Shown in pieces: positions 32,697-44,450 of a DNA stretch of 64,000 bases (position 1 is its first letter; every line of letters begins with the position of its first letter). The notes under the pieces were generated by a model, which was not told the DNA's origin, searched no databases, and saw only the letters and a program-made list of their open reading frames with translations. The DNA is taken from assembly GCA_022385755.1 (NCBI GenBank), contig MU278383.1:106058-170057 (forward strand). Direction: 5' to 3'. A program made the translations under genes and the position numbers. This stretch comes from Trametopsis cervina. Its lineage: Eukaryota > Basidiomycota > Agaricomycetes > Polyporales > Irpicaceae.

Positions 32697-34002
32697 ATGG
32701 TATTCAGACTCGCTCCCCGGTTCCCACCAGAACTGACCGACATGGTCTTGGACTGCCTGCTCGACGACAAAGCGGCACTCTCTACTACATCTCTGGTATG
32801 CAGATCATGGCTCTCTCGTAGTCGCCTGCACCTCTTCCGCCATCTGTCGGTTGCGAACGACTTCATATCCTTTGCCGCCTTTCTTCAGAATACACCGTAC
32901 CTGCGCACGTACGTCAAGTACCTTGTACTACATGGTCATCTGGACGATCACTCGACTACGTCGCCGTCATGTGCACCAACGACTGTGTTCCTGGAACCTA
33001 TCGTGTTGTCCGACATCCTCTCCCATCTCCCCAGCTTGCACACCCTTCAGCTTCACGCTGTCGCATTCCACGGCAGATCGTCGCCCTGTCCGTCGCCATC
33101 ATTCAAGCTCAACGAGTTGATCATGATGAACGTTGGGTCGTTACAAGACACGACGAGTGACATGCTCAATATTCTGAGCTTGTTCACTGATGTACATCAT
33201 TTGCACATCGGTTCTACGACTCAAACGTTAGATGCTGATGACATCCCATCACAAACTGTCGACCTTCCCATCCCTCACTCCCTTCGGGTCTCTTCACTAA
33301 AACTTGAAGACGTACCACTTGACCTATACTTGCAATTAATCCGCCAAACCGAGTCAGTGAAGACGCTCCAAGAGCTTGAGGTGGATTGCATGGGCTTGGA
33401 AGACGCAGAAGCGCTGTCCGCACTTCTGCATGAGACGAATTCAAATATCGGCCGGCTGGCCATAAATCTATCGCAATGCCCCAGCGATGGTATTTACAGC
33501 GGAGAAGAGGACTCAGAGGACCTCGTGACTTTGAGTACGTTCCTTCACGTATTACCATTCCAAGAACCCAGTACTGATCACAAGTAAACTAGCTTCGAGG
33601 GCTATTTGCGAAAACATCAGCGCAAGTGTGTCGTCATGTACGAACCTATCTGCGCTTGAGATAGCCATCTCGCTGGACTCGTATCTCGAAGACCCGAGCA
33701 CATACCCCGATGCATGGGACTGGCTGTCTAGCATTTTGCACAGCGCACCTTCCTCGTCCCTCCAGCAAATCGACATCTCACTCGCAGCCGAGGAATCCTT
33801 CGCTCCGTTACTGGAACTTAACGTACCTTGGCAGCCTCTCGCAGACGTACTTAACAAGTTCTCTAACCTCGGGAGGGTGACGGTTGCCAATATGCCTCCG
33901 ACGTCATGGTGCTTTTCGGAGGAGGAGAAGGATGTCGTCAGGCGCAATCTTCCCGAGCTAGTTCAGCGCGGACTTCTGCATGTCGGTAGCTGGCGGATCT
34001 GA
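32697..34002 (+). CDS. F-box-like protein
   Basis: Two exons (32697-33534 and 33593-34002) encode 415 residues. The N-terminus (residues 5-45) has the F-box pattern: RFPPELTDMVLDCLLDD, then LSTTSLVCRSWLSRSRLHLFRHL. The rest is leucine-rich with irregular LRR-like units (LPSLHTLQLHAVAF, LRVSSLKLEDVPL, NLSALEIAISL). This is the large, fast-evolving basidiomycete F-box family. Known role: substrate receptor of SCF ubiquitin ligases through Skp1; the target is unknown and many members may not assemble with SCF. The ATG at 32697 directly precedes the F-box; the upstream in-frame codon is GTG and is not used. Confidence 0.8.
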
Positions 34003-35518
34003 GATGGCTTCGGCGTTGCTTGCTCGTAACAATCAAAAGACGAGCGAACGGATGGGCCAGCACACCTTATTCGAATTCGACCTTCTTAGTGCAACTGAAG
34101 GACGGTCTCGTGATTTTGAGCCAGACCTCCTGATTACACTTCTTTTTTTTTCACTGTGTATATATGTATAGTGATACCTTTAGCTATATCTTGGTAGATC
34201 CATACCACGCCACTATTGTAGCACTAGCTTGATTTGATGTATTTGTACTTCGAGCATTTGCACGGAAATTCACAGGATGAGTTTGAGTTGTCTCGTGCAT
34301 AAATTGTTGTGATACATACGCTAAGTACAAATCTCACACCGATATCGCGGGAGTAAACGTACGGGTCAGATCTTGGTCGAACCCACCGGGCGTCGGCATT
34401 AGCGATGACGTGCCTTCTGCCTCCGCATCGTCAATATTGTGCATGAAGTATAGAAATGAGCTGTCCAACATCGCCTGATAACCGGCTAAATACTGCGTGC
34501 TTATATACGATGCTACAATGCTCGGACTGTAAGGACTACTGCTTGGCTGGCATACGCTTTGCTATTTTGGTATTTGAGTGTTCGCTTCGTACTTCAGCGT
34601 CGTGTCGTGCTAGGTTCGGTACTAGTTGTGATATATTTCGTACCCATAGTGAAGTCGCACGTCCAGATGCATGCTGGCTCGGACGCAACCGACAACCCAG
34701 GTGCCCTCGTTTCCAACAAGCCCAGTTCCAGTGTCTTCAATCACTGGTCTTTGTAATGTAACGCTAAGGCATTGCATAGGCCGAGATCAGAATCATTGGA
34801 GCAGACTGAACGCGTGAGAGCAAGGGAGAAACGGGCAATAGGGTCTGCTAGGGTCCACGAAATAGTCAAATTCGCACTCGGATATTCAGGAAATACGAGT
34901 GCTCTGTGGGGTTTCGGCGACGTTTCGTTGCTCGTAGCTTGCACCGCACCGCCCGGCGTCCAAGTTGCGTTCTTATATCTATGGTGTACTTTTGCGTGCG
35001 GGCAGGAGTATATAAATGCGGCTCCCTTCCCCTCCTGCATAATGCGGCCGTACTGAAAAGAGGGATGAAGTCATGTATAGTGGCAGGCATCTGAAATAGT
35101 CTAGAACAAACTCTAAGCCGCACCCCTTGCACAGCACAACGTCATATCTTCCTGTTTTGCGGCCCCACAAGTTCTAGTGGGGTGTTGTCCTGATAACTCC
35201 GTGTACATAGGTAAGCACTGGGGAGGCATTTTGTTGCTCGCCTCATGGCTCTACGTACCGAAACAGCAGCCAACGTCGAGTGTAACAACTTAGCCGAGGA
35301 GCCGTTTACCCTAAGGGCTAGCAAAATATGGGCGTCGTATGTTCATGATTGAGTTTCCCTGGAATTGTAGAAAGGGGGCACTCGATTGACACCGTCTCGT
35401 ATAGATCCAGCAAGATAGCCGCCCTTCTCTAGTTCGTTTATTAGTCGCAGATTCCGTGCACCATCTCTGTATAACCAACTCACTTCCCTTCGCGGCTGGT
35501 TTCTCACCCGCGTCCTCA
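34003..35518. other. intergenic
   Basis: About 1.5 kb between the F-box-like gene and glycerol kinase. Scattered open frames on both strands have no recognisable domain and no consistent splice pattern. I see nothing I can name. Confidence 0.35.
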
Positions 35519-37730
35519 ATGATGACAAGTAACCTGAGGCACGGCGAGTTCGTCGGCTCACTCGACTGTGGTACAACGTGAGTTAATGCTCTTCTATGTT
35601 TGTACACCAGGCAACTCAACCATCTTTTAGATCTACCCGATTCATTATCTTTGACCGCTATGCGAATATCGTGACCTCTCACCAGATAGAACTTCATCCG
35701 TACCGTCCGCAACCTGGGTCAGACATTATTACACATCCTTTGCCCGCGCATGCCAGCTAACACGCTGATTCAGCTGGCACGAGCATGACCTCGAACAAAT
35801 TATCGAGAAGTGTGATGCCTGCATTGACCAAGCATGTTTCAAACTTGAAGAGCTTGGCTGGACGAAGGAAAGCGTGAAAGTGATTGGTGAGTTTCACCTG
35901 CCCACCCAGATATGGGAGGTCCTGTGGTTCACGAATCACGTGCTATTCTCCGGGAGTTTCCGAACTCTCGTCACCCCAGTGCACGCTGTCTGCGAAAGGG
36001 CCTTCTTCTTCGATCCACAAAATGAAGGGCGACTTTGAAATTCATTTTATTCTTAGGTATCACCAATCAGCGCGAGACGGCTGCGGTTTGGAGTCGCAAG
36101 ACCGGTAGGCCTATTGCGCGTGCCATAGTCTGGGACGACGCCCGTACTCGCGACCTTGTTGCACAAATCGAGAAGAGACTACGTGAAGAGGGTATTGAAC
36201 ATAATGGCGAGATACGGAAGGGTGACGACGCTATAACGGCTTTAAAAGCGCTGTAAGTCTTCTTGGCATTGTACACCTCGATGGCTTAACACTATATTCT
36301 ATTTATTGTCAGCACTGGCCTCACTCTATCTACGTATTTCTCTGCTCTCAAAGTTCGATGGATGCTTGACCACTGGCCGGAGGTTCACATGGCGCACGAG
36401 GAGGACGATCTTCTCTTTGGCACCATTGAATCGTGGATTCTATACGTATGTTCGAGAATTACTTTGCATGATCAACAATTATACTGAACAGGTTTGTCAA
36501 GCGGCTCACTGGCGGAGCACAAGGTGGCGTTCATGTTACCGACGTAACGAACGCTTCTCGTACCTTGCTGCTCAACATCAAAACACTTCAATTTGAACCC
36601 GCTCTGCTGAAACTCTTCGGTTTCAGGGAATCTATCCTTCCAAAGGTTGCTTCGTCATCGGAAGTATACGGTCACATCTCGTACGGAGCTCTCAAGGCTG
36701 TACCTATCGGTGGTCTGGCTGGCGACCAACAAGCAGCCCTTGTCGGGAATAAGTGCTTGACGTCGGGTGAAGCAAAGTGCACGTATGGGACCGGCGCTTT
36801 CTTGTTGTTCTGCACCGGAACCGAGGCGGTCTTGAGTCAACACGGCCTCTTGACGACCGTAAGAGACCTCATTTTGCTATATGTGTTGGTGACTGATCTT
36901 CGACATAGATCGCATATCAGAATGGCCCTGACGGTGAACCTGTTTACTGCTTGGAAGGATCTAGTATGTCAGGTAACGCGATTCTGCTGTATCCGCTGAC
37001 CTATTGGTCTAGTCGGTGTTGCTGGCAGCGCTATCAAGTGGTATGTCATTGCCGCCAGGTTGTAGCTTTTCTAGCCTTACAAGTTACTTATAGGCTTCGG
37101 GACTCCATGAACATGGTTGACTCCGCTGTGGAAGTCAACACCCTCTCGGCAAAGGTGGCTGATACTGGTGGCCTCTACTTCGTCATAGCCTTCGGTGGTT
37201 TATTCGCCCCGTACTGGGACCCTAGTGCCTCCGGAATGATCATCGGTATTTCCCTCAGATTTTGTTCGTTGAAGACCGACTTACACATGTGTGTCATAGG
37301 CATGTCTTCGTACACTACCTCTGCTCACCTCGCCAGGGCGACATTGGAGTCTAACGCTTACATGACGCGTGCCTTGCTCAACAGCATGAAGAACGACACC
37401 GGCATTGATCTCAAGAAACTCAAAGTTGACGGAGGTATGACCAACGGTGACATGGTTGTGACAATCCTTGCGGACCTTGCAGGAACCAATGTCATCCGTC
37501 CCGAGATGCGCGAGTCGACAGCTCTTGGATCCGCTTTGCTTGCCGGGTCCGCCATCAAGCTATTCGGATGGGATATAGGCCGCCCAGAAACGTTGCATCA
37601 AGTGAACACGGCTGGTAGCCAGACATTCGAACCACAGATTAGCCAGGAAGAGAGGGACAGGAAATGGAGGAGCTGGCAGCGTGCAGTTGAGAGATCACGG
37701 GGATGGATGAAGGATGAGAGCGAAGACTAA
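35519..37730 (+). CDS. glycerol kinase, divergent
   Basis: Ten exons (35519-35577, 35631-35717, 35774-35886, 36057-36252, 36313-36445, 36502-36858, 36909-36963, 37013-37040, 37094-37245, 37300-37730) join in frame to 536 residues, the usual length. FGGY-kinase motifs: [18 protein letters not shown] (phosphate-binding loop), [18 protein letters not shown] (glycerol contact), [62 protein letters not shown] and [12 protein letters not shown]. Reaction: ATP-dependent phosphorylation of glycerol to glycerol-3-phosphate in the cytosol. Odd points: Cys replaces Gln in the usual [14 protein letters not shown] replaces SGLFAPYW; and [23 protein letters not shown] departs from the normal sequence. The acceptor before exon 6 is the AG within GTCAAG/CGG; the AG 10 nt upstream would break the frame. 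Confidence 0.88.
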
Positions 37731-38193
37731 GCGTCGAAGATCGTGGAAGTGTCAGCTCAATCCTTATGTGATCCAACTGTAGAAGCTATCGTTGAGAGCC
37801 ACGTTGTATTTGTATTGTGCTTCATGACTATGGCCATTTTCGCCCATTCTTGTGTTTGGAAAGGTTGCATATCCAAAGAAATCCCAGTTTGGCCCAAGTG
37901 AGTCGGCGCTCACCAATCCCGAGGTGAGAGCGCGAACATATACATACACACAGATGTGTCCCAAACTGTTTCCATCCCATAGTGGTTAGCAACATTTCTT
38001 ACTAATGACGGTCGACGATGGCGAAAGTCGATAAGCAGGGTCGGGGTCGCGTACCACTCCGACTCCCCTCGGTTAGTCATCATACCTCTGTCTCCTCTGG
38101 AGCTATAAGACCTCCCAGCGTTGGCAAGTCACCTTAGGCTTTGGTTCCCCACCTAATCCAACGTCATCCGCACCGACTCTCTTACCTTACAAC
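37731..38193. other. intergenic
   Basis: 3' flank of glycerol kinase and promoter of GST 1, with a TATA-like CTATAAGA at 38103-38110 about 85 nt before the ATG. Confidence 0.45.
38103..38110 (+). promoter_or_regulatory. TATA-like box of GST 1
   Basis: CTATAAGA; an equivalent CTATAAGAG sits at 42552-42560 upstream of paralog GST 2. Confidence 0.5.
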
Positions 38194-39118
38194 ATGGCTG
38201 AGCAACCTCACAAGATCGTGGTATACGCCGCTCATACACCCAACGCATTCGTGGTACCCCTGTACCTTCATGAACTACAGGCACGTGTGCTATTTCATCC
38301 TCGAAAACTAGAAATAGGTTGCTGATCATGTCTTGTGCGGTACTCAGCTTGCATACCCCGAGAAGAATATCGAATTTGAGTAGGTCGCGCTTATCTGTAC
38401 TGGAATAATGCATTCGCATGCTGATCTAGGGGAAAAGGTACGTCAAGATGAGCATCAGTGACGCCGACATCGGAAAGCTGCACAACCAAGTCAAGTCCCC
38501 TTGGTTCCTCGAGATCAACCCGAACGGCCGTATTCCCGCTATCACCCACAACGGCCGTCGCGTCTTCGAGACGTCCGCTATCCTGTACTACCTCTCTCAC
38601 GTCTTCGACACCGAACACAAGTTCTACGCGTCACCTGAGTCAGACCTGGGCGCGTGGGCGGAAGAGCAGAGTTGGATCTACTTAGTCGTAAGCCACGATC
38701 TTCACTACGTGGATAACATGGTATGTTGACATAGCTGTGCAGCATGGCGGTATCGGCCCGATGCAGGGCCAAGCAAACCATTTCAACCTATATGCAAAGG
38801 AGAAGATGTACGTCAGCTGACCACATTCTTGCCACACTGAGTGTTCAATCTTACTCGCATTACTCTAGCCCGTATGCTATCAAGCGGTACCTCGATGAGA
38901 CAGAGCGTCTCTACAGCGTCGTCAACGAGCAGCTCAGCAAACACCAGTATATCGCAGGTGATACGCTTACCATCGTTGATTTGAAGCTGGTCGGATGGGG
39001 CATGCTCGCAGGCTACAGCGGTCTCAATCTCGAACAGATACCTCATTTCCGGGATTGGTTGCAGCGTCTGAAAGATCGACCGGCTTACAGAACGACTCTT
39101 AAGCTGACGAAAGCTTGA
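38194..39118 (+). CDS. glutathione S-transferase, Ure2-like, paralog 1
   Basis: Five exons (38194-38280, 38348-38379, 38438-38687, 38743-38807, 38869-39118) give 227 residues. The N-terminal thioredoxin-like domain has HTPNAFVVPLYLHEL (the TPN turn carries the catalytic-position Asn of Ure2/GTT-type enzymes), NPNGRIPAITHNGRRVFETS (cis-Pro and the glutathione-binding ETSAI) and YLSHVFDTEHKFYAS. The C-terminal helical domain has HGGIGPMQGQANHF and KHQYIAGDTLTIVDLKLVGW (N-capping box). Reaction: conjugation or reduction with glutathione in detoxification, cytosolic. The first intron has a GC donor (GCACGT at 38281) instead of GT; the only nearby GT would destroy the frame. Exon lengths match paralog 2 exactly. 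Confidence 0.9.
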
Positions 39119-39879
39119 GAGCGCCAAACACGCTCATAAATGTTTGTAGCACATGTAGGATTACGGATTACGACGTGTATTGTACTAGAGGGTCCGGTTA
39201 ATGAGAAAGTTCACGAGCAGGAGGTTCACGATCACCTGGCTGGGACGTGCATTTCGGCAGTTACGCAGACGTAGAATAGATATCAAACGATGGGGGTCAA
39301 AAATAAGCATAATGTGAATGAGCCAGGGGAAAGCATTTGATATCAAATAGCAGTTGGGTTACAGTCGTGCACAACTCGAAGATCGTGGTGGTGAACCAAC
39401 TCGCGCATTGCACGGGCGTTACTAAGTGTGACCTCCCGATTAGGCTCGCTTAGTCAGCAATGAACGTTACTGGCTAACCGTGTTGTCACCACAGCAGAAC
39501 GGGTATCATGAGATGCATAGTTGGCATACACATATAAAGTAGAAATTTGACCAAGATTGCAACAGGTATGTATACATAGAGATCGTTGGAAAATATAGGT
39601 TGCACTCCGAAATATGCAAGGGATAAGGTCCCGGACCTGTTCTTCGAGAGTCGGTATGTAGCGCAGGACCAAGGATTGCGTACCGAGCTCTGAGTGGCTG
39701 ACAGCCCAAAGATAACTTCTCGAGGAGAGTGAGCTTCGAATCGTCAGCCGCTTCGACTTTGCCTATCATACGTCTTGCCATTAATACGAATACGCCGGGC
39801 TGAGCCGACTCGTGAAATCTGTGTAGATGCGAGTCGTTGTCCTTGAATCGCGACATAGTCAATTAATAGAACGAGCGAA
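39119..39879. other. intergenic and possible 5' part of element copy 3
   Basis: From about 39690 this region shares short blocks (GTGGCTGACAG, GCTTCGA) with the flank of copy 2. No gene seen. Confidence 0.4.
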
Positions 39880-41660
39880 GAGATATGCCGGCGGGAGGGG
39901 TAAGTTCTTGCGAGAGGGAATGTTTCCGTGCTTCGACCACTTCGCCAGATCGGGAGGGATTGTGTGCTTCTTTCCAACCATTGTTTGTTCCAAGTCAGCC
40001 ATGTTCAGCCTCTTGCTTCCGGATTCGGATTTGTTTGGCTCACCCTCGTCGAAGACCTATAAATCTGGTTCAACTTGCGTCAATGCAACCTTCACTCCTC
40101 TACCTCCAACCACCACCTTCTCCTCGCCTCCCCTCCCTCAACCTTCCCCTCCCTCGCCTTCCAAGAATACAGTGACAGGGACTCAACATCAACGGTACGC
40201 ACACTCACCTCACTCCACCTTCCTTGACATCACCATGCTCACTCAACGCCATTGGCTATACAGACACACCAACCAACATCACCTCAAGAATAAGGAACGT
40301 CGCGTCGTTGCCGGGGTAGGCGGTGTTCACAGTAGTGCCATTCTCTGCTTCGAGTCGGAAGCCTTGTTCCAATACCGCTCTTGGCCATAGGCAAGGCGGG
40401 TGCGTTCATGTGCGACCGCTTGGTGGAGGGTGGTCGTGGACATCGTTGGTCCCCGGCGATGATCAACGGTACGTGGTCACTGCATTTCAACGTTCCCGTC
40501 CTCATCGCCGATCATTCAACATACAGACACACCACTGCAGCGCGTCAAGAAGCGGGGTCGTACCACTGTCGTCGGGTGGATGGCGTCTGCATTGTCATTC
40601 TCGGCTTTGAGTCTCGTTGTCTTGGTCCAGTCACGTCCTTGGCTATCAGCAAGGCGTCCGAGGCTTCGTACAGCGGGGCTTGGTCGAGGGTGTCCGTGGG
40701 CGTTGTCCATCTTCGGAGCGGGTGGGGATCAGGGTGATTCCTGGTCCTTGTCCGTACTCGTCGATGGGGGCGGCTGACATTTGTCTACCGCTGTGCTGCA
40801 GTAATAGTGAGTAATCCCTATACAGACTATTGCTGATTATTCTGTGCGTAGCAATCCACTTACCGTTGGTGTGTGGTTGCAGATGGATGTGGCCTCTGGC
40901 TTTTCCCATCTTGCGACCATAGGTGAGTCCCTAAGTCGATGACGTTTGGGCTGATACCTGTGATTTCCAGAGAGCTATAATAATACGAGGACCAAGACAT
41001 TAGCACCCGAGAGGGTGGCAGGGAGAGGCGGGTGGGTCGGTGGGTGAATTGCAGCCGGCGACGGCTTGCGGTTCAACGTCTCTCCCCCTCAAGTGAGTCT
41101 TCCTCAGACAATGCTAATAACCGTCAAGCTCGTATGCAGATATCCATAAGTTCACGTGGATGGGGGAGACGGGCGGGTGGTGGGTGAGATGCAGCCAGTA
41201 CTTGGTTGTGCCTCAACGTCTTCCCCTAGAGGTGCGCCCTATCTTTAACTTACCTAAGCTAACGAACCAAGACCCGTAGAGCACCAAGGCGTTAGCACCC
41301 GCGAATGTGGAAGGGAGAGGCGGGCGGGCGGTGGATGAATTGCAGCTGACGACGGCGTGCATTCAACGTCTCTTCCTCTACAGCGAGCTCTCAGCCTGCT
41401 TCCTGACTACTGTTAGGTCCTATCGCAGATGGATATGGGGCAACGAGTAAGACAGAGATGAGATGCCACTGGTCACGAATAGTAGCGGGATGTGTTCCCT
41501 TCCAGGTACGTCCTCTTCTTATTCTGCACCCGATCACCGCTGGCTTTTATCTAGGTATCACCGGCATATGCCAACAGGGAGAGACGGGCGGGCGGTGGGC
41601 CAATTACAGCCACCAGTGGCTCGCGATTGGACGTCTCTCCCTATCTGGTGCGTAAGCTAT
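39880..41660 (+). repeat. dispersed modular element, copy 3
   Basis: Third copy, same orientation: leader, TATA box (40059-40065), CT-rich tract, two A modules (starts 40195 and 40469), linker, then B modules near 41015, 41160, 41310 and 41575, one more than I count in copies 1 and 2. It is more diverged from copies 1 and 2 than they are from each other (several small indels in the A modules). The B1 frame is open (RRRLAVQRLSPS) as in copy 2. It lies between two glutathione transferase paralogs. Confidence 0.72.
40059..40065 (+). promoter_or_regulatory. TATA box of element copy 3
   Basis: TATAAAT at the conserved position, with the same downstream CT-rich tract. Confidence 0.5.
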
Positions 41661-42643
41661 AACCTCTCTAGAGTGTCGTTGTCTAACCGCACGGATGGCC
41701 GGAGGCACAAGCGGCCGTGAACAAGGTGCAGCCAATTCAAGTTTGTGACTGGAGGTTGTGCCATCTTCGACAAGTCCTATCTTCTCTGTCTCCTTGTGGC
41801 TAACTAGGGGTACGTAAGTCTTGCGGTGTTCGATGATCAAGACATACGAAGGGTATGTTTTGCCGACGCAGTCTATAAACCATGCTACATTGGTAAGCAT
41901 GGCTTTGTGCAGCCGCGTCGTCACCAAAGCGGGACGAATGTAATCCGAGTCGGAATGTGCCACTGTCATCAAGGCAGCGTAATGTTGCTTTGTGTTGAAA
42001 ATACTAAGGACTCACCTAGAAGATTCGGCAGCTCATAGGCTGCTAATTGTGCCGCTATCTACGCGTTCGAAGGTTACGATAGCGTGGTAGAGCCTCGAGG
42101 CCTACAATGTCCGTTGAAGGTTAGAAACTGTCCAGTCAGCCCTCGCGCACTTGACAGCGCAGTTGTTTAGTAAGCAATAGTATAATAACGATGTTGACTT
42201 CTGCAATGCGTAAATGCCGATAGCTTCGCTAATGACTCGACCTCGGAGTCGACGTAGGTGAATGACGAGATGATTTGAGTAGAGGAGGATCGATTGGATG
42301 GCGCGATCTCAACGCCATCTGAAGACGCGCCCACGCCGAGCCGTCCGAGGTGAGAGCGTCGCGTTCAACACTTGTCCTCAACGCGCCTAGTCCAAAAAGC
42401 TATATCACGTTTAAAGACCGTTAGAGAGTGAGAACCAATCAGGAGACGTGAGACATACTGATCCTCGGATTCTGGTTTGTAATCACTGCATCCACTAGGC
42501 TTGCCTGTGTCGTATGTGCTTCCGCGTCTAATCAGGGGGTCATGTTCTCATCTATAAGAGCACATCGCTCTCTCCTCTCGGCTTTTCGCTACTACCGTCC
42601 CACACATCTCTCTTGCCTTCGTACTATCTCGACCTTTCGACCC
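41661..42643. other. intergenic
   Basis: Decayed tail of element copy 3 and then the GST 2 promoter, with TATA-like TCTATAAGAG at 42551-42560, about 85 nt before the ATG. Confidence 0.4.
42551..42560 (+). promoter_or_regulatory. TATA-like box of GST 2
   Basis: TCTATAAGAG; matches the box before GST 1 in sequence and distance to the ATG. Confidence 0.55.
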
Positions 42644-43566
42644 ATGGCAGAGCAAAGCAACAAGATCATCGTCTACAGCACCCACACGCCCAACGGGTTT
42701 GTGGTGCCTCTGTACCTTCACGAGCTCCAGGTACGTTCGTTATCGCTATTTGGTGCGTAGCATTGCTGATATTCGTCCTACGTGGCAAACAGCTCGCATA
42801 CCCCGAGAAGAACATCGAGTATGAGTAAGTCGCGCCCCCTCTGTCACGGCAGCCGTCCGTCGTTGCTAATATCGTGAACAGGTACGTGAAGCTGAGCATC
42901 AGCGATGCCGACATTGGCAAGGTGCACAACCAGGTCAAGTCTCCCTGGTTCCTCGAAATCAACCCTAACGGGCGAATTCCCGCGATCACCCACAACGGCC
43001 GTCGCGTCTTCGAGACGTCCGCCATCCTGTACTACCTCTCTCACGTGTTCGACACTGAGCACAAGTTCTACGCGTCACCTGAATCAAACCTGGACGCGTG
43101 GACGGAGGAGCAGAGCTGGATCTACTTTGTTGTAAGCAGTGTCCCTCGCCGTTTGGGGAACCCGAAATGACGTGTGTGTGTGTCCGTCCGCAGCATGGTG
43201 GTATCGGCCCGATGCAAGGCCAGGCTAATCACTTCAACCTGTTTGCGAAGGAGAAGATGTACGTTCAAAACTCACACTTGCAGTCCTTCCGTGCTCAAAC
43301 TGACTCGGTCTCTTAGCCCGTACGCCATCAACAGATACCTCAACGAGACCCACCGTCTCTACTCCGTTGTCGAAGAACAGCTTGGCAAGCACAAGTACAT
43401 CGCGGGCGATACGCTTTCCATCGTTGACTTCAAACTCGCCGGATGGGCTATGATTGCCACCCGCACTGGCCTGAATGTCGAATCCTTGCCGCGTACCATA
43501 GCATGGCTGAAGGGCCTGCAGGACCGTCAAGCATGGAAGGATGCCGAGAAGGAGACCAAGGGCTGA
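42644..43566 (+). CDS. glutathione S-transferase, Ure2-like, paralog 2
   Basis: Five exons (42644-42730, 42793-42824, 42882-43131, 43194-43258, 43317-43566), each the same length as in paralog 1, giving 227 residues. Motifs: HTPNGFVVPLYLHEL, NPNGRIPAITHNGRRVFETS, HGGIGPMQGQANHF and KYIAGDTLSIVDFKLAGW. All donors are GT. Residues about 40-100 are almost identical to paralog 1, while the C-terminal half differs more, which suggests different second-substrate pockets. A cytosolic glutathione-dependent detoxification role is inferred from the family. Confidence 0.92.
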
Positions 43567-43957
43567 CTGAAGTCGAGAGTGTGATGCCTTCGAGCGCATA
43601 CATCTTGAAGCTTGGACTTCGAAAGACGCATGTGTAGAATTACTAAGAGAATGACTGAATTAATGAAACGCATGAATAAAACGTATTGATCAGCACTCAC
43701 CTATGTGAAGTATGGTGCAAGCATGGCGTACGCGTAGACCTGTGAACAGAGGCGTGGGTGTGGGGACGACCATGAAGGCGGCGGCAATGTAGCTCAGTAG
43801 CATCGCCGCAACTGTATTGCGAGTCGTGCGAACTCGGCTCTAACAGCGACAAACACGCTCTTCTCATCTTATCAGATTACGTGGCAGCGTTGTCTCTTCC
43901 CATTTCCGCTCTCCTCTCTCCAGCCTTGTCTCCACACCCACCCTTGACTAGACGACG
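43567..43957. other. intergenic
   Basis: GST 2 3' end and BolA-like gene promoter. A tRNA-like phrase near 43790 does not fold (see rejected). Confidence 0.4.
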
Positions 43958-44450
43958 ATGATCGCCACAGCTGAGCTTGAGAACGCTATCCGCACTGCCA
44001 TCCCCGTCGACCACCTCGAGATCATTGACCAGTCGAGTGGCTGTGGCGAGAATTACGCCGTCTTGGTCGTCAGCTCTGTACGCTCAAAGGTTTACATCGG
44101 GATGGGCTGGACCGTTTGCTGACATAGGGGCTTCATCTTCTCTGGACACGCAGGCGTTTGAGGGAAAGACAACTCTCGCGAGACATCGTTACAGTGAGTG
44201 ATATGGCAATGTGGTTCAAGTTCATACCACTGACGGGTTGATCCCTCCGTGCACAGTCAACGACCTCTTGAGGCCACAGATCGCGCAGATGCATGCGTTC
44301 AGCCAGGTATGCTCTACCAGCTTACTGCCTCGTTTCATATGCGATCTGGAACTCACGACGCATGGGTATTTTTCCTTGGGGGAACGGTAGAAGTCATTGA
44401 CGCCAAAGCAGTACGAGGCGTATCTGGCGAAGACGGCGGCTGCAGCATGA
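43958..44450 (+). CDS. BolA-like protein
   Basis: Four exons (43958-44077, 44154-44193, 44257-44306, 44391-44450) encode 89 residues, a normal BolA length. The sequence shows HLEIIDQSSGCGENYAVLVV, then FEGKTTLARHRYIND (the FxGxxxxxRHRxxN core), then QIAQMHAFSQKSLTPKQ (the MHAFSQKTxTPxQ end, with the conserved His that can bind a [2Fe-2S] cluster). It is closest to Fra2/BOLA2. Known role: with a monothiol glutaredoxin it forms a cluster-bridged complex for iron sensing and cytosolic iron-sulfur transfer. The small size and all boundaries fit well. Confidence 0.9.

Noticed and set aside
36446..36501. Apparent frameshift in glycerol kinase between exons 5 and 6
   Set aside because: Using the AG in GTCAAG as acceptor restores the frame and gives ILYRLTGGA, the expected sequence, so no frameshift is needed.
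43781..43850. tRNA-like phrase (AATGTAGCTCAGTAGCATCG)
   Set aside because: The D-arm-like sequence is present, but I could not pair an acceptor stem or a T arm with it.
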